59,711 nt of DNA, from NCBI GenBank assembly GCA_015069165.1, contig SVJD01000009.1, positions 1 to 59,711 of the forward strand. The letters are read 5' to 3'. A program made the position numbers and the translations under genes. The notes beneath the pieces were generated by a model that saw only the letters and a list, made by a program, of their open reading frames with translations, was not told the origin of the DNA and searched no databases. Source of the stretch: Oscillospiraceae bacterium. Its GTDB lineage: Bacteria; Bacillota; Clostridia; UBA1212; UBA1255. Positions 26,559 to 35,573 of this stretch are shown here, in pieces. Positions within the stretch are counted from its first letter, which is position 1. The number at the start of each line of letters is the position of its first letter.

Positions 26559-27509
26559 ATGAACGGAATTATAACTGTTTCTCTCAGTCCTGTAATTGAT
26601 ATACATTATTCTGCCGACCAATTTGTGCCCGGCAAGGAAAATTATGTAAACAGCCGCAGTATTTTTGCCGCCGGCAAAGCAATGAATGTTTCGAGAGGAC
26701 TTCACGAAGTAGGCATTTCCGCAGAAGTACATTTGCTTCTCGGGCAAGAAAATGCTTCTGAATATTTGCGCCTCGCTTCCGATTATGCAGTGCCTATTTC
26801 CTGCATAACCACAGACGGTGCTGTGAGAGAAAACATTTCCGTAAACACGCCCAACGGCGAAACGCGCATTTGTTTCAAAAATTTCAGTATTTCGAGGAAT
26901 ATACTTCCGCTTTTGGCAGCAAAAATTATCAGCAAACTTTCTGCGGATATGGCAGTTGTTTTTTCCGGAAGTCTGCCTGACGGCATCACGCAAGAAGATT
27001 TTGTAAATTTCGTATTGCTTATAAAAAACACTGTGCCGGACACAAAAATAATACTGGATTGCCCTACTCTTAATGCCGATGCAATAAGAGAAATAAGTCC
27101 TTTTCTTATAAAGCCAAATCACCAAGAAGCCGAAAGATTATCAGACAGCTTCAAATTTGATGCAACCGATACAGCAAAGGCTACGCAGACAGCCAAAAAT
27201 TTGTGTGAAATCACAAACAGCCGACACTGCGTAATAAGCTGCGGTGCTTCAGGTGCTGCTTATGCTTCAAAAAACGGCGATTCAGGATTTATAAAAGCAC
27301 CAAAAATAAACGCCTGCTCCACGGTGGGCGCAGGCGATAGCATGATTGCCGGTATTTTGTACAGTTTCATAAAAGAAATTTCACAAGAAACTTATACACT
27401 TTCCGAAGCTGTAAAATGGGGTGTTGCTTTCGGCAGTGCCGCTTGTTTAAATAAAGGCAGTGAGCCGCCTCTTGCCGAAAACATTTTCCGTTTGTACCGA
27501 GAAATGTAA
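26559..27509 (+). CDS. PfkB-family sugar kinase (1-phosphofructokinase-like)
   Basis: A 316-aa cytoplasmic kinase of the ribokinase/PfkB fold. The N-terminal M-x-x-I-x-T-V-(S/T)-L-x-P-x-x-D start and the overall plan resemble FruK/LacC. The substrate-binding G-G-K-G-x-N motif is changed to A-A-G-K-A-M-N-V-S-R, while the C-terminal catalytic motif is clear (V-G-A-G-D-S-M-I-A-G). It probably phosphorylates a sugar phosphate such as fructose-1-phosphate or tagatose-6-phosphate; no PTS genes are nearby to fix the substrate. RBS CGGAGG, 15 bases after ftsH. The altered first motif leaves some doubt about activity. Confidence 0.85.
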   Translation: MNGIITVSLSPVIDIHYSADQFVPGKENYVNSRSIFAAGKAMNVSRGLHEVGISAEVHLLLGQENASEYLRLASDYAVPISCITTDGAVRENISVNTPNGETRICFKNFSISRNILPLLAAKIISKLSADMAVVFSGSLPDGITQEDFVNFVLLIKNTVPDTKIILDCPTLNADAIREISPFLIKPNHQEAERLSDSFKFDATDTAKATQTAKNLCEITNSRHCVISCGASGAAYASKNGDSGFIKAPKINACSTVGAGDSMIAGILYSFIKEISQETYTLSEAVKWGVAFGSAACLNKGSEPPLAENIFRLYREM

Positions 27510-27545
27510 TAACTTGTTACAATTTCGTGTAATCCCCATTTTTTA

Positions 27546-28883
27546 TTATTTTTTACTATTTATGTAATCTTTGTAAAAATACGCACTTTTCTTCGGTTTT
27601 AACTCCATTGTTTCCTTATCGAGTTGTGTTATGCCGAATTTAAAATTCGAGCCGGCTGACCATTCAAAGTTATCCATAAGACTCCACAAATAGTAACCTC
27701 TTATGTCATAACCCTCTGCTAAAGCCTTTTCAAGACTCTTTAAAAATCCCGAAACATATTTAATGCGGTCATCGTCTTCAACCATGCCGTTTTCATCAAC
27801 CTTTTCAGCACCGATAGAATATGTGCCGTTTTCAGTCACATAAACGGGAATTTTTATATCATATAACTCATGCAAAAGCTTTACAGCCTCATAAAGAGCA
27901 TCAGGATAGTATTCCGTCCTGTTATTGAGGAAATTACCGCCCTGTGAAAAGTCCGCCTTTGCCTGAGCATTAACAGACACCGGAACGCGGTTGTAAACAT
28001 TCAGTCCGAAAAAGTCCAACGTCTGCGAAGTAAGCTCAAAGTCGTGTGGTTTCATCTGCATAACAGTGCCCTCTTTTGTAAGGCGGTCAAGCAGATAGTC
28101 GGAATACTTTCCTGCAAGTATCGGGTCACAGTAAAATTTCCAGTTGCGCTCATCCTCATCAATCACAAGTGCCGCATCCTCTGGAGAATCAGTAATTGCA
28201 TGGCGTTTCCAAATGTCGATTACCACTCCGATTTTAGAATCTTTTAGATTTTCTTCGCGAAATGCTTCAACAGCCTTTCCGTGTGCAACCAAAATATTGT
28301 GACGCGCCTGATTACCCCAAACTTCGTTTGTGTGTCCGGGAGCAAAACCACCTAAAGCATAACCTACATACGTTGCAATAGGCTCATTTACAGTTGTCCA
28401 AAGTGGTATTAAATCTCCGAATTCACGAAACATTTTCTCTGCGTATTCGCCAAACCACTCTATAGAGTCGCGATTTACCCAGCCTCCCTTTTCTTCCAAA
28501 ACCTGGGGCAAATCCCAATGGTATAAAGTGACATTCGGGGTAATATTTGCCTTTAAAAGCTTTTCAAAGCATCTTTTATAATAATCTAAACCTAAAGGGT
28601 TGAGTTTTCCCGTACCCTCAGGCAAAACGCGTGACCAAGAAATCGACATACGGTAGCTGTTTACTCCGATGTATTTGAGCATTTCCAAATCTCTGTCAAA
28701 ACGATGATAGCTATCGCAAGCAACAGTCGGTGTTTCACCTTTAAAAATCTTTCCCGGTTTGGTTGCAAAAACGTCCCAAATACTGGGCGTTCTGCCATCT
28801 TCCGTTGCCGCACCCTCTATTTGCCCTGCACTTGTGGCAAGTCCCCACAAAAAGTCTTTCGGGTATTTAAAACTACTTTCCAT
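27546..28883 (-). CDS. GH1 family beta-glucosidase / 6-phospho-beta-glucosidase
   Basis: A 445-aa cytoplasmic glycosidase with no signal peptide. Family signs are the N-terminal F-x-W-G-x-A-T-(S/A)-x-x-Q-I-E-G, the acid/base T-V-N-E-P (Glu167), the nucleophile V-T-E-N-G (Glu351) and the substrate-binding W-S-L-M-D-N-F-E-W-S stretch. The E-W of the last motif is usual for plain beta-glucosidases rather than for the phospho-specific ones, so cellobiose-type substrates are more likely. RBS AGGAG. It starts 12 bases after the flavodiiron gene and is probably read with it. It converges on the PfkB kinase gene, 36 bases away. Confidence 0.94.
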   Translation of the reverse strand: MESSFKYPKDFLWGLATSAGQIEGAATEDGRTPSIWDVFATKPGKIFKGETPTVACDSYHRFDRDLEMLKYIGVNSYRMSISWSRVLPEGTGKLNPLGLDYYKRCFEKLLKANITPNVTLYHWDLPQVLEEKGGWVNRDSIEWFGEYAEKMFREFGDLIPLWTTVNEPIATYVGYALGGFAPGHTNEVWGNQARHNILVAHGKAVEAFREENLKDSKIGVVIDIWKRHAITDSPEDAALVIDEDERNWKFYCDPILAGKYSDYLLDRLTKEGTVMQMKPHDFELTSQTLDFFGLNVYNRVPVSVNAQAKADFSQGGNFLNNRTEYYPDALYEAVKLLHELYDIKIPVYVTENGTYSIGAEKVDENGMVEDDDRIKYVSGFLKSLEKALAEGYDIRGYYLWSLMDNFEWSAGSNFKFGITQLDKETMELKPKKSAYFYKDYINSKK

Positions 28884-28895
28884 AAAATTCTCCTG

Positions 28896-30686
28896 TCATT
28901 TAATAGGCTCAAAATCTGCCGCACCGTGCTTACACAAAGGACAAATAAAGTCCTCAGGCAAAGTTTCTCCTTCGTAAACATATCCGCAAATCTTACATAC
29001 AAAACCTTTTTTGCCGTCTGTTTCCGGTTTCGGCTTTACGTTTTTTTGATAATACGTATATGTCATTGTTTCTCTGTTAGAAATAACTCTTGACTCCGTA
29101 ACGCTGCAAATAAACATTCCGTGAGTATCAAGGTCAACATATTGTTCAACTTTAAGTGACATAAAGGAGTTAATGTATCTCGGCAAAAATACGAGCCCGT
29201 TATCAGATCTTAAAGGCTGACACTCAGCAAACTTGTCTACATTTCTGCCGCTTTGGAAGCCAAACTTTTCAAATACACTAAAAGGTGCATCCACAGTAAG
29301 GCAGTTGATATTCATAATACCTGTTTGCTTTATAATATGGTGTGAATAATTTTCTTTGTTTATGGCAACCGCAATTCTGTTAGGCGTATTTGTTACTTGC
29401 GTAACGGTATTTAAAATTAAACCGTTATCCTTTTTACCATCGTTTGATGTCACAACATACAAGCCGTATCCGATATTAAAAAGTGCTGTAAGGTCGTTTT
29501 TATTAGCCGTTTCACTCTTTGCCGCAACGTATTCTGTACAAAGTTCTTCTGAAAGTTTTGTAAGCTGCTCACTGCTTTCTTCGTTTAACGCAGAGAGTAT
29601 TTTTACGGAATTTTCCGTAAATGTAATATTTTTACTGTTTGCAAACATATCTCTCATAATTTTTGCCGCCAAAGGAGCCCAACTGCCGTTTTCTATCAAA
29701 GCTACGGTGCGATTTTGGAAGCTTCTTTCAACAAGTCCGTGTATAAATGTTCGCATAAACGGGAAAATGTCTGCATTATATGTTGTTGTTGCAAGTACAA
29801 GTTTGCTATAACGGAATGCGTCTGCTATTGCCGCTGCCATATCGCATCTTGCAAGGTCATATACAACAACTTTGGGGCAACCGCTATGTTTGAGCTTTTC
29901 TTCAAGCTGCATAACTGCTTTTCTTGTGTTGCCGTAGATTGATGTATAGGCAATTACTATTCCTTCCTCCTCTGCTTGATAACCGGACCAGATATCGTAT
30001 AAATTTAAATAATATCCGAGATTTTCTTTAAGCACAGGTCCGTGAAGCGGACATATAGTTTGTATGTCAAGTCCGGAAGCTTTTTTAAGCAATGCCTGTA
30101 CTTGTGCACCGTATTTGCCGACTATTCCTATATAGTAACGTCTTGCTTCGTCTGCCCAAGGTTCAACCGCATCAAGAGCACCGAATTTGCCGAAACCGTC
30201 TGCAGAAAACAAAACTTTGTCTGTGCTATCGTAAGTTACTATAACTTCGGGCCAATGCACCATAGGCGCCGCTACAAAATTAAGAACGTGTTTTCCCAAA
30301 TTTAACGAATCTCCCTCTTTTACCACTATTTGCTTTTCGAGGAAATCTGTATTGAAAAAGTTTTTCATCATCGCAAAAGCTTTTACGGAAGAAACGATTT
30401 TTGCATCGGGATAATTTTTTGTAAAGTTAAAGATATTTGCGGAATGATCCGGCTCCATGTGCTGAATCACAAGATAGTCGGGTTTTCTGTTTCCCAATGT
30501 ATTTTGTATATTATCCAACCATTCATGCGTAAATGCGGCATCTACAGTATCCATTATTGCGATTTTTTCATCAATAATCGCATAGGAATTATACGACATA
30601 CCGTTAGGTACTTTGTACTGTCCTTCAAACAAGTCAATCTTATGGTCGTTTACGCCAATATATTTTATATCATTTGTTATAACCAT
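28896..30686 (-). CDS. Flavodiiron protein with added flavin-reductase and rubredoxin domains
   Basis: A 596-aa oxygen- or nitric-oxide-reducing enzyme that protects an anaerobe. ATG 30686 is chosen behind AAAGAGG; the longer frame begins in poorly conserved sequence. It has four parts: metallo-beta-lactamase-like diiron domain with H76-M-E78-P-D80-H81, flavodoxin domain (about 250-390, with Y-T-S-I-Y-G-N-T-R loop for FMN), flavin-reductase-like domain (about 410-545), and a C-terminal rubredoxin (C-K-I-C-G and C-P-L-C-K, 562-596). Having all electron carriers in one chain may remove the need for separate rubredoxin and reductase. GH1 follows within 12 bases; D-LDH lies 65 bases upstream on the same strand. 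Confidence 0.94.
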   Translation of the reverse strand: MVITNDIKYIGVNDHKIDLFEGQYKVPNGMSYNSYAIIDEKIAIMDTVDAAFTHEWLDNIQNTLGNRKPDYLVIQHMEPDHSANIFNFTKNYPDAKIVSSVKAFAMMKNFFNTDFLEKQIVVKEGDSLNLGKHVLNFVAAPMVHWPEVIVTYDSTDKVLFSADGFGKFGALDAVEPWADEARRYYIGIVGKYGAQVQALLKKASGLDIQTICPLHGPVLKENLGYYLNLYDIWSGYQAEEEGIVIAYTSIYGNTRKAVMQLEEKLKHSGCPKVVVYDLARCDMAAAIADAFRYSKLVLATTTYNADIFPFMRTFIHGLVERSFQNRTVALIENGSWAPLAAKIMRDMFANSKNITFTENSVKILSALNEESSEQLTKLSEELCTEYVAAKSETANKNDLTALFNIGYGLYVVTSNDGKKDNGLILNTVTQVTNTPNRIAVAINKENYSHHIIKQTGIMNINCLTVDAPFSVFEKFGFQSGRNVDKFAECQPLRSDNGLVFLPRYINSFMSLKVEQYVDLDTHGMFICSVTESRVISNRETMTYTYYQKNVKPKPETDGKKGFVCKICGYVYEGETLPEDFICPLCKHGAADFEPIK

Positions 30687-30751
30687 TGCTGTATACCTCT
30701 TTTCCAAAGTAAAATTTAACAACGTGTATATTATAACAAATTTTTCCAAAA

Positions 30752-31747
30752 TTATATACTATTTTTACATTCTCCTGTTTTAAATATATCTAAAATATTT
30801 TGCACTGTGGTTTCTGCTATATTTTCCAGAGCTTCTTCCGTAAGAAACGCTTGATGTGATGTTACGAGAACATTTGGCATCGTTATGAGTCTTGCAAGTG
30901 TATCGTCTTCTAATATATGACCGGAATTATCTTCAAAAAACAAGTCTGATTCTTCTTCGTACACATCTAAACACGCACCGCCTATTTGGCGCTCTTTTAT
31001 TCCGTTAAGGAGTGCTTCTGAATCCACCAATGCTCCCCTTGAGGTGTTTATTATTATTACACCTTTTTTACAAGTATCAATTGCCTTTTTATCTATTATA
31101 TAATGTGTTTCCTCTGTAAGCGGGCAATGGAGCGATATTATGTCGCTGTTTTCGAAAAGTTCATCAAGCTCCGCATATTTAACATTATCTTTATTCTCAA
31201 GTTCTTTTGCCGGGTATTTGTCGTATGCCAGCACGTTCATTCCGAATCCGAGGCAAATATCAATAAAAACACGCCCTATTCTGCCGGTACCTATAATTCC
31301 CATTGTCTTTCCATGCAAATCAAAACCGGTCAAGCCATTCAAGCTAAAGTTAAAATCTTTGGAGCGAATATATGCTTTATGAATTCGTCTGACAGAAGCA
31401 AGAAGCATTGCCATTGCGTGCTCTGCAACAGCATACGGGGAATATGCAGGCACTCTGACCACCTGAAGTTTGCCTTGTGCATACTTTACGTCTACATTGT
31501 TAAAGCCTGCACATCTGAGTGCAAGAACTTTAACTCCCATTTTTTCCATTTTATCAATTACCGCAGCGTTTACGGTATCGTTAACGAAAACGCAAACTCC
31601 GTCAAAACCTTTTGCCAATCTGACGGTATCTTCGTTTAATTTTGTCTCAAAAAACTTAAAAGTAACGCCTGAATCTTTTGAGTACTTTTCAAAAGAAGTT
31701 TTATCGTACTGTTTAGTATCAAAAAAAGCAATCGTTAAGTCACTCAT
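30752..31747 (-). CDS. ldhA: D-lactate dehydrogenase (D-2-hydroxyacid dehydrogenase family)
   Basis: A 331-aa NADH-dependent enzyme that reduces pyruvate to D-lactate. Start ATG 31747 lies behind AAAGGTG and gives the usual length; the longer frame adds 22 unlike residues. Features: L-R-C-A-G-F-N-N-V-D (active-site Arg region), the Rossmann motif G-I-I-G-T-G-R-I-G, I-N-T-S-R-G-(A)-L-V-D, catalytic Glu in the C-L-D-V-Y-E-E-E segment, and T-S-H-Q-A-F-L-T-E-E-A-L with the catalytic His. The match is close to bacterial LdhA, but a related 2-hydroxyacid dehydrogenase cannot be excluded. Repeat element E lies just upstream. Confidence 0.9.
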   Translation of the reverse strand: MSDLTIAFFDTKQYDKTSFEKYSKDSGVTFKFFETKLNEDTVRLAKGFDGVCVFVNDTVNAAVIDKMEKMGVKVLALRCAGFNNVDVKYAQGKLQVVRVPAYSPYAVAEHAMAMLLASVRRIHKAYIRSKDFNFSLNGLTGFDLHGKTMGIIGTGRIGRVFIDICLGFGMNVLAYDKYPAKELENKDNVKYAELDELFENSDIISLHCPLTEETHYIIDKKAIDTCKKGVIIINTSRGALVDSEALLNGIKERQIGGACLDVYEEESDLFFEDNSGHILEDDTLARLITMPNVLVTSHQAFLTEEALENIAETTVQNILDIFKTGECKNSI

Positions 31748-31814
31748 ATTTCTGCACCTTTTTCTTTGGATAATGAAATCAGTACATATTGTTCCCAAAA
31801 AGCACAAAAACAAC

Positions 31815-32100
31815 CCGCGCTTTTTGTCCCTTTTTCATTTTGGGACAAAATCTCTAATTAGCAGTGCGGTGCTTTTTGTCTTGTTTTCAATTTCAGGACA
31901 AAAGCCTCGATCAGCAATGCGGTGCTTTTTGTCTTGTTTTCAATTTCAGGACAAAAGCCTCGATCAGCAGTGCGGTGCTTTTTGTCTCGTTTTCAATTTC
32001 GAGACAAAAGCCCGCTACATCTACTGCTTTTTCCAATTATTACTTTATCACTTTTAGAGGATACTCCCGACTTTATTGTTTTCACAAAATTTATTTTACA
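31815..32100. repeat. Element E: four hairpin units plus right flank
   Basis: Units at GTCCC 31826, GTCTT 31878, GTCTT 31931 and GTCTC 31984 (spacing 52, 53, 53). Unit 1 has both arms changed together (GTCCC with GGGAC), and units 2 and 3 have TTTTGTCTTG with CAGGACAAAA, so pairing is kept. The right flank (32013-32100) matches that of element C, ending in TTTATTTTACACTA. The left flank of element C is absent here. Confidence 0.92.
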
Positions 32101-32144
32101 CTAAAATAAAAGCGGCAAAAGTTTTTGTTTAACTTATGCCGCTT
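32101..32144 (-). terminator. Terminator of the signal peptidase operon
   Basis: Arms AAGCGGCA (32110-32117) and TGCCGCTT (32137-32144) are followed on the minus strand by TTTATTTTAG. It lies ten bases after the stop codon at 32154. Confidence 0.85.
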
Positions 32145-32153
32145 AATAATTCA

Positions 32154-33074
32154 CTATCCTATTATTCCAAAACTTTTAAATGGCCATACTCTGAAAATTA
32201 TCTTTCCCTGTATTTCTTCGTATGATATACATCCGAATTGTTCGTTTCGCGAGTCAACCGCAACAGGTCTGTTATCACCTAAAATAAACACTGTTTGTTC
32301 GGGAACTATATATGGAAAATCCAAGTCACATTCACCTAATATTTTTTCAGATACATAAGGCTCATCTACATACTCACCGTTTACAAACAAGTTTCCGGCT
32401 TCATCCATCTCAATTGAATCTCCGGGCAAACCAACAACTCGTTTTACCAGCAAATGGTTGTTGTAATACATACCGCAAATATCGCCTCGTTTAAGATTCG
32501 TGGTTTTAACACAAACAACTATATCTCCATTTTCCAAAGTCGGATTCATAGAACTACCGTAAATTTCCAAAACCGGCAAAAAAAGCGTAGCTATCAAAAC
32601 AGAAACAGCCGCAACGATAAGTAAAGAATACAAAGTATTTTTAAGAAGTTTTCTGTATCGAAGCTTATACTTTACTCTGATAAGCTCATCTTCAAACTGT
32701 ATTGATGTAGGAAATTCTTCTTCTGTATTTGTCCCTTCTGTATTTATTTCCTCTGCATTTGTTTCCTCATTCACTTCAGAAATTTCACTGTTCTCTTTGC
32801 TTTTGTCTGCAACGGTTTCTTCTTCCGGTGCTTCAACAGGAGCTTCTTCTTCTGCTGCTGCCGCTGCTGCTTCAACAGGAGCTTCTTCCGGTGCTTCAAC
32901 AGGAGCTGCCGCTGTAACTTTACAAGATAAATCTTCATTGATATCTTTGCTTTTTATATCAACGTTTTCCTCGCTGACAGTGCTTTCTGCATTACTTTTG
33001 TCAGCTTCAACAGTCTCGCTTCTTTTATAATTTTTTCTCAAACCGATTTTTTTAATAAATTCTTCGTCTGCCAT
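32154..33074 (-). CDS. lepB: Signal peptidase I with a long acidic N-terminal extension
   Basis: A 306-aa membrane peptidase that cuts signal peptides from exported proteins. The catalytic part starts late: membrane helix about 147-168, catalytic Ser175 (G-S-S-M-N-P-T), Lys211 (L-L-V-K-R-V-V-G-L-P-G-D) and the C-terminal box G-D-N-R-P-V-A-V-D-S-R. The first 145 residues are highly acidic, with A-P-V-E-A-P-E-E repeats and an A/E-rich run, and should lie in the cytoplasm. Typical Gram-positive enzymes of 170-200 aa lack this. Start ATG 33074 behind GAGG, 15 bases after the coiled-coil gene. The extension may dock the enzyme on a partner; that is inference. Confidence 0.93.
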   Translation of the reverse strand: MADEEFIKKIGLRKNYKRSETVEADKSNAESTVSEENVDIKSKDINEDLSCKVTAAAPVEAPEEAPVEAAAAAAEEEAPVEAPEEETVADKSKENSEISEVNEETNAEEINTEGTNTEEEFPTSIQFEDELIRVKYKLRYRKLLKNTLYSLLIVAAVSVLIATLFLPVLEIYGSSMNPTLENGDIVVCVKTTNLKRGDICGMYYNNHLLVKRVVGLPGDSIEMDEAGNLFVNGEYVDEPYVSEKILGECDLDFPYIVPEQTVFILGDNRPVAVDSRNEQFGCISYEEIQGKIIFRVWPFKSFGIIG

Positions 33075-33089
33075 AAATCCTCACGTCAC

Positions 33090-33563
33090 TTAATCCGGTT
33101 TATTTTTTTTGTTCTTTTTTTCTTCTTTTTCCAAAAGCTTTGCCTGTCTTTTTGCTTCTCTTGCAGCTTTCTTTTCTGCCTTCTTAATTTCGCGGCGTTC
33201 CTTTCGGCTTAAATTATCCATATTTATTTCTTTGTTTTCTTCAACAACTTCTTCTTGTAATTTATCAGAATCATCCTGTAAGAACGGATTGTCAAAATCA
33301 TCAGGTATCGCACCTTTTTTACATATTATTTCCACATTGTCTAAATATTGTTCGGCAGCTTTTTGTGCCGCTTCAAAAACACCATTTATGGCCAAAGCAG
33401 CCTCGGCAAGGTTTCCGACTCTTTCAACAACAATTCTCCTGTCCGCAATAGCCTTTTGTGCCTCTGCCAACTGTGCCTCAAGTCTTTCAACGCGTTTGGT
33501 CTGTATAATCAATATTTCCAGCAGCTCACGTCTGCTTAACTTTTTAAGTTCTTTCTCAACCAT
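33090..33563 (-). CDS. Coiled-coil protein of unknown function
   Basis: A 157-aa protein without a membrane segment. Residues about 5-50 form a heptad-like coiled coil (L-E-I-L-I-I-Q-T-K-R-V-E-R-L-E-A-Q-L), the middle is acidic, and the last 45 residues are almost all Lys, Glu, Arg and Ala (K-K-A-E-K-K-A-A-R-E-A-K-R-Q-A-K). The very basic tail next to a signal peptidase with a very acidic extension, in a two-gene operon, suggests charge pairing between the two. I recognise no named family. RBS AGGAG, own promoter at 33589-33617. Confidence 0.82.
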   Translation of the reverse strand: MVEKELKKLSRRELLEILIIQTKRVERLEAQLAEAQKAIADRRIVVERVGNLAEAALAINGVFEAAQKAAEQYLDNVEIICKKGAIPDDFDNPFLQDDSDKLQEEVVEENKEINMDNLSRKERREIKKAEKKAAREAKRQAKLLEKEEKKNKKNKPD

Positions 33564-33588
33564 ACATACACACTCCTACATTTAGGTC

Positions 33589-33617
33589 ATACTACCACAG
33601 CAAGCCCTAAAATTCAA
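33589..33617 (-). promoter_or_regulatory. Promoter of the coiled-coil/signal peptidase operon
   Basis: On the minus strand TTGAAT (33617-33612), 17 bases, TAGTAT (33594-33589), 25 bases before the ATG. Confidence 0.65.
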
Positions 33618-33679
33618 GGTTTTTTTATTTACAACGGCGTCAGATTTTGTTGCGTTTCTTTCCGCCTTTCTACCAAAGC

Positions 33680-33728
33680 ACGACTTTCTGTCTCGTTTTC
33701 GATTTTGAGACGAAAATCCGGAATGTCC
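33680..33728. repeat. Unit F: single hairpin of the array D subfamily
   Basis: TTTCTGTCTCG, a loop, GAGACGAAAA and the spacer piece TCCGGAATG match units of array D. It lies eight bases past the stop codon of the DacF-like gene and may help end that transcript on the minus strand. Confidence 0.85.
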
Positions 33729-33735
33729 GGCGGCA

Positions 33736-34956
33736 TCATTCCAAACCGAAGAACGCAAGAATTCTTCTTACCAACAAAGTAAACCAACTTGCTTTTTCCA
33801 TATCCTCGCTCAAAGCAATTCCTACTCTGCCCAGTTCTTCTCCATCTATCATATAAATAACCTCTCCCACAATCTCACCTTTTTTTGCGGGAGCTTTTAT
33901 GGTTTTGGTTATTTCCACTTTTTTCTCTACTTTATCAAAGTCATTTTTATTAAGTAAAACAGAAAAATCTTCTGCCGCTTCTGTCTTTATTTTTTTACTT
34001 TTACCATCCTTTATGTTTATTTTTCTGATAAAAGTACCTGCTGTTTCGATTTTTCTGTACTCAAATCCCACAAGGCCGTATTCCAATAATTTCTTAATCT
34101 CTGCCGCTCTGTAATTCTCGTCTGCCGCACCCGCAATAACGGCTACCGAGCGTGTCGTTCCGTCGCTTACGGTTGCAACCATCGCAAAGCCGTCTTCTGC
34201 ATTACTGCCTACTATCAAACCGTCGCTCTCGGGATAAAACTTACCTCTTGTAAGATTATTTGAAGAAACCATTTCCGTTTCTCCCTCTCCCGTAGATGTA
34301 TGCTGAAACTTTCCGTATGTGAGCTTGGTATATTCTGTAATTTCGGGATACTTGTTAAGTATATCACAACCTAATATCGCCAAATCTTTCGCGGTTGTAT
34401 ATTGGTCTGTTTTTATTCCCGTACTGTCGGTGTATGTTGTATTGCTCATTTTTAATTCAGCAGCCTTTTCATTCATCATTTGAACGAAATTCTGCTCCGA
34501 GCCGCCTATTCCCTCTGCCAAAACGTACGCCGCATCATTTGCCGAAGCTATGCAAACAGCCTCTAAAGCTTCTTTTACGGTAATTTTTTCGTGCTTATAG
34601 CCGTTAAGAAACACCCTTGCTTTTCCTGCTGATATTTCCTGTGCCGCCACGGAAACCTCCATCTTCGTTTCAAGTGTAATTCTGCCCTCTGCAATTGCCT
34701 CAAATGTCAAATATAATGTCATCAATTTCATAACATTGCCGACTCTTATCTTGTCATTGGCAGTATCGCTAACTTGCACTACTTGATTTGCTTCTGCATT
34801 ACCGATTGCATAAGCTTTTGATTTTATTTCTTCTATTTTGGTATTTCTGTATATTTCTGTTGCTTGAGTCTTGGAAAAAGCCGCATTGACAGCCGACGAA
34901 AGAACAAAAGTATTAAGAGTTGCGATTATCAATAATACACATATAAACTTTTTCAC
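33736..34956 (-). CDS. DacF/PBP5-like protein lacking the catalytic serine (pseudo-carboxypeptidase)
   Basis: A 406-aa exported protein starting at GTG 34956 behind AGGAGG. It has a signal peptide (about 1-26), the penicillin-binding fold and a C-terminal beta domain with an amphipathic end, as in D-Ala-D-Ala carboxypeptidases. The SxxK motif reads N74-V-M-K77 and the KTG motif reads I248-V-G250, while SxN is kept (S138-A-N140). Without the serine nucleophile the enzyme cannot act as a normal DD-peptidase. The fold is otherwise well kept (I-A-S-A-N-D-A-A-Y, D-S-T-G-I), so a binding or regulatory role on the wall is possible. It is the last gene of the arginine/UDG run, two bases after the glycosylase stop. 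Confidence 0.82.
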   Translation of the reverse strand: MKKFICVLLIIATLNTFVLSSAVNAAFSKTQATEIYRNTKIEEIKSKAYAIGNAEANQVVQVSDTANDKIRVGNVMKLMTLYLTFEAIAEGRITLETKMEVSVAAQEISAGKARVFLNGYKHEKITVKEALEAVCIASANDAAYVLAEGIGGSEQNFVQMMNEKAAELKMSNTTYTDSTGIKTDQYTTAKDLAILGCDILNKYPEITEYTKLTYGKFQHTSTGEGETEMVSSNNLTRGKFYPESDGLIVGSNAEDGFAMVATVSDGTTRSVAVIAGAADENYRAAEIKKLLEYGLVGFEYRKIETAGTFIRKINIKDGKSKKIKTEAAEDFSVLLNKNDFDKVEKKVEITKTIKAPAKKGEIVGEVIYMIDGEELGRVGIALSEDMEKASWFTLLVRRILAFFGLE

Positions 34957-34958
34957 TG

Positions 34959-35573
34959 TTATCCCTCCTGAGATTCAAGAAAAATTCTTACTTTTTTGAA
35001 ATCTTCATCAAAAACTTCCTTTAAGCTCCTATTGTATATCTGACTTGCCGGATGATAAAGAGGTATGTGAAACATATTGTCATTCACACAGAAAACATCT
35101 CCGTGGCAAGCACCTATCTCAAGTATACCACAATTTTGCATGAAACACAAAGCTCTGAGCGGCACGTTGCCCAGAGTTAATATAAGTTTCGGTTTTATCA
35201 AATCCAATTCCTGTTTAAGCCACGGCAACATAATCTCTATTTCCTTTTTTGTCACCGGTCTGTTTCTGTAAGAGCCTTGTCTGCTGCCTTCTTTCACAAG
35301 TCTGTACTTCACTACATTAGTTATGTACAGTTGCTCTCTTTTTATGCCCGTTTTGAGCAAAATTTCATTTAAAATCTCCCCTGCTTTTCCTACAAACGGT
35401 CTGCCGAAACACACCTCGTCTTTTCCCGGCGCTTCTCCTATCATAACCACTTTGGCATCTGTCGGTCCGTTACCGTAAACGAATTGCAACGGTAAATTGC
35501 ACGCAGGTTCTATTCTATTTTCTTCTATTTCAAGCTTAATTTTCTCTCGAAAGCACTCGTTTAATCCATTCAT
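34959..35573 (-). CDS. Uracil-DNA glycosylase superfamily protein without the iron-sulfur ligands
   Basis: The protein is 204 aa. It shares with its neighbour the G-E-A-P-G-x-D-E motif, F-V-G-x-A-G, the N-V-V-K block and Y-H-P-A-S near the end, so the glycosylase fold and active site look present. The four Cys that hold the 4Fe-4S cluster in family 4 enzymes are missing: there is no C-x-x-C in front, K-C-R-P-P is K-Y-R-L-V, and C-L-P-Y-L is M-L-P-W-L. Its ATG overlaps the stop of the typical family 4 gene. A different substrate is possible. Confidence 0.82.
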   Translation of the reverse strand: MNGLNECFREKIKLEIEENRIEPACNLPLQFVYGNGPTDAKVVMIGEAPGKDEVCFGRPFVGKAGEILNEILLKTGIKREQLYITNVVKYRLVKEGSRQGSYRNRPVTKKEIEIMLPWLKQELDLIKPKLILTLGNVPLRALCFMQNCGILEIGACHGDVFCVNDNMFHIPLYHPASQIYNRSLKEVFDEDFKKVRIFLESQEG

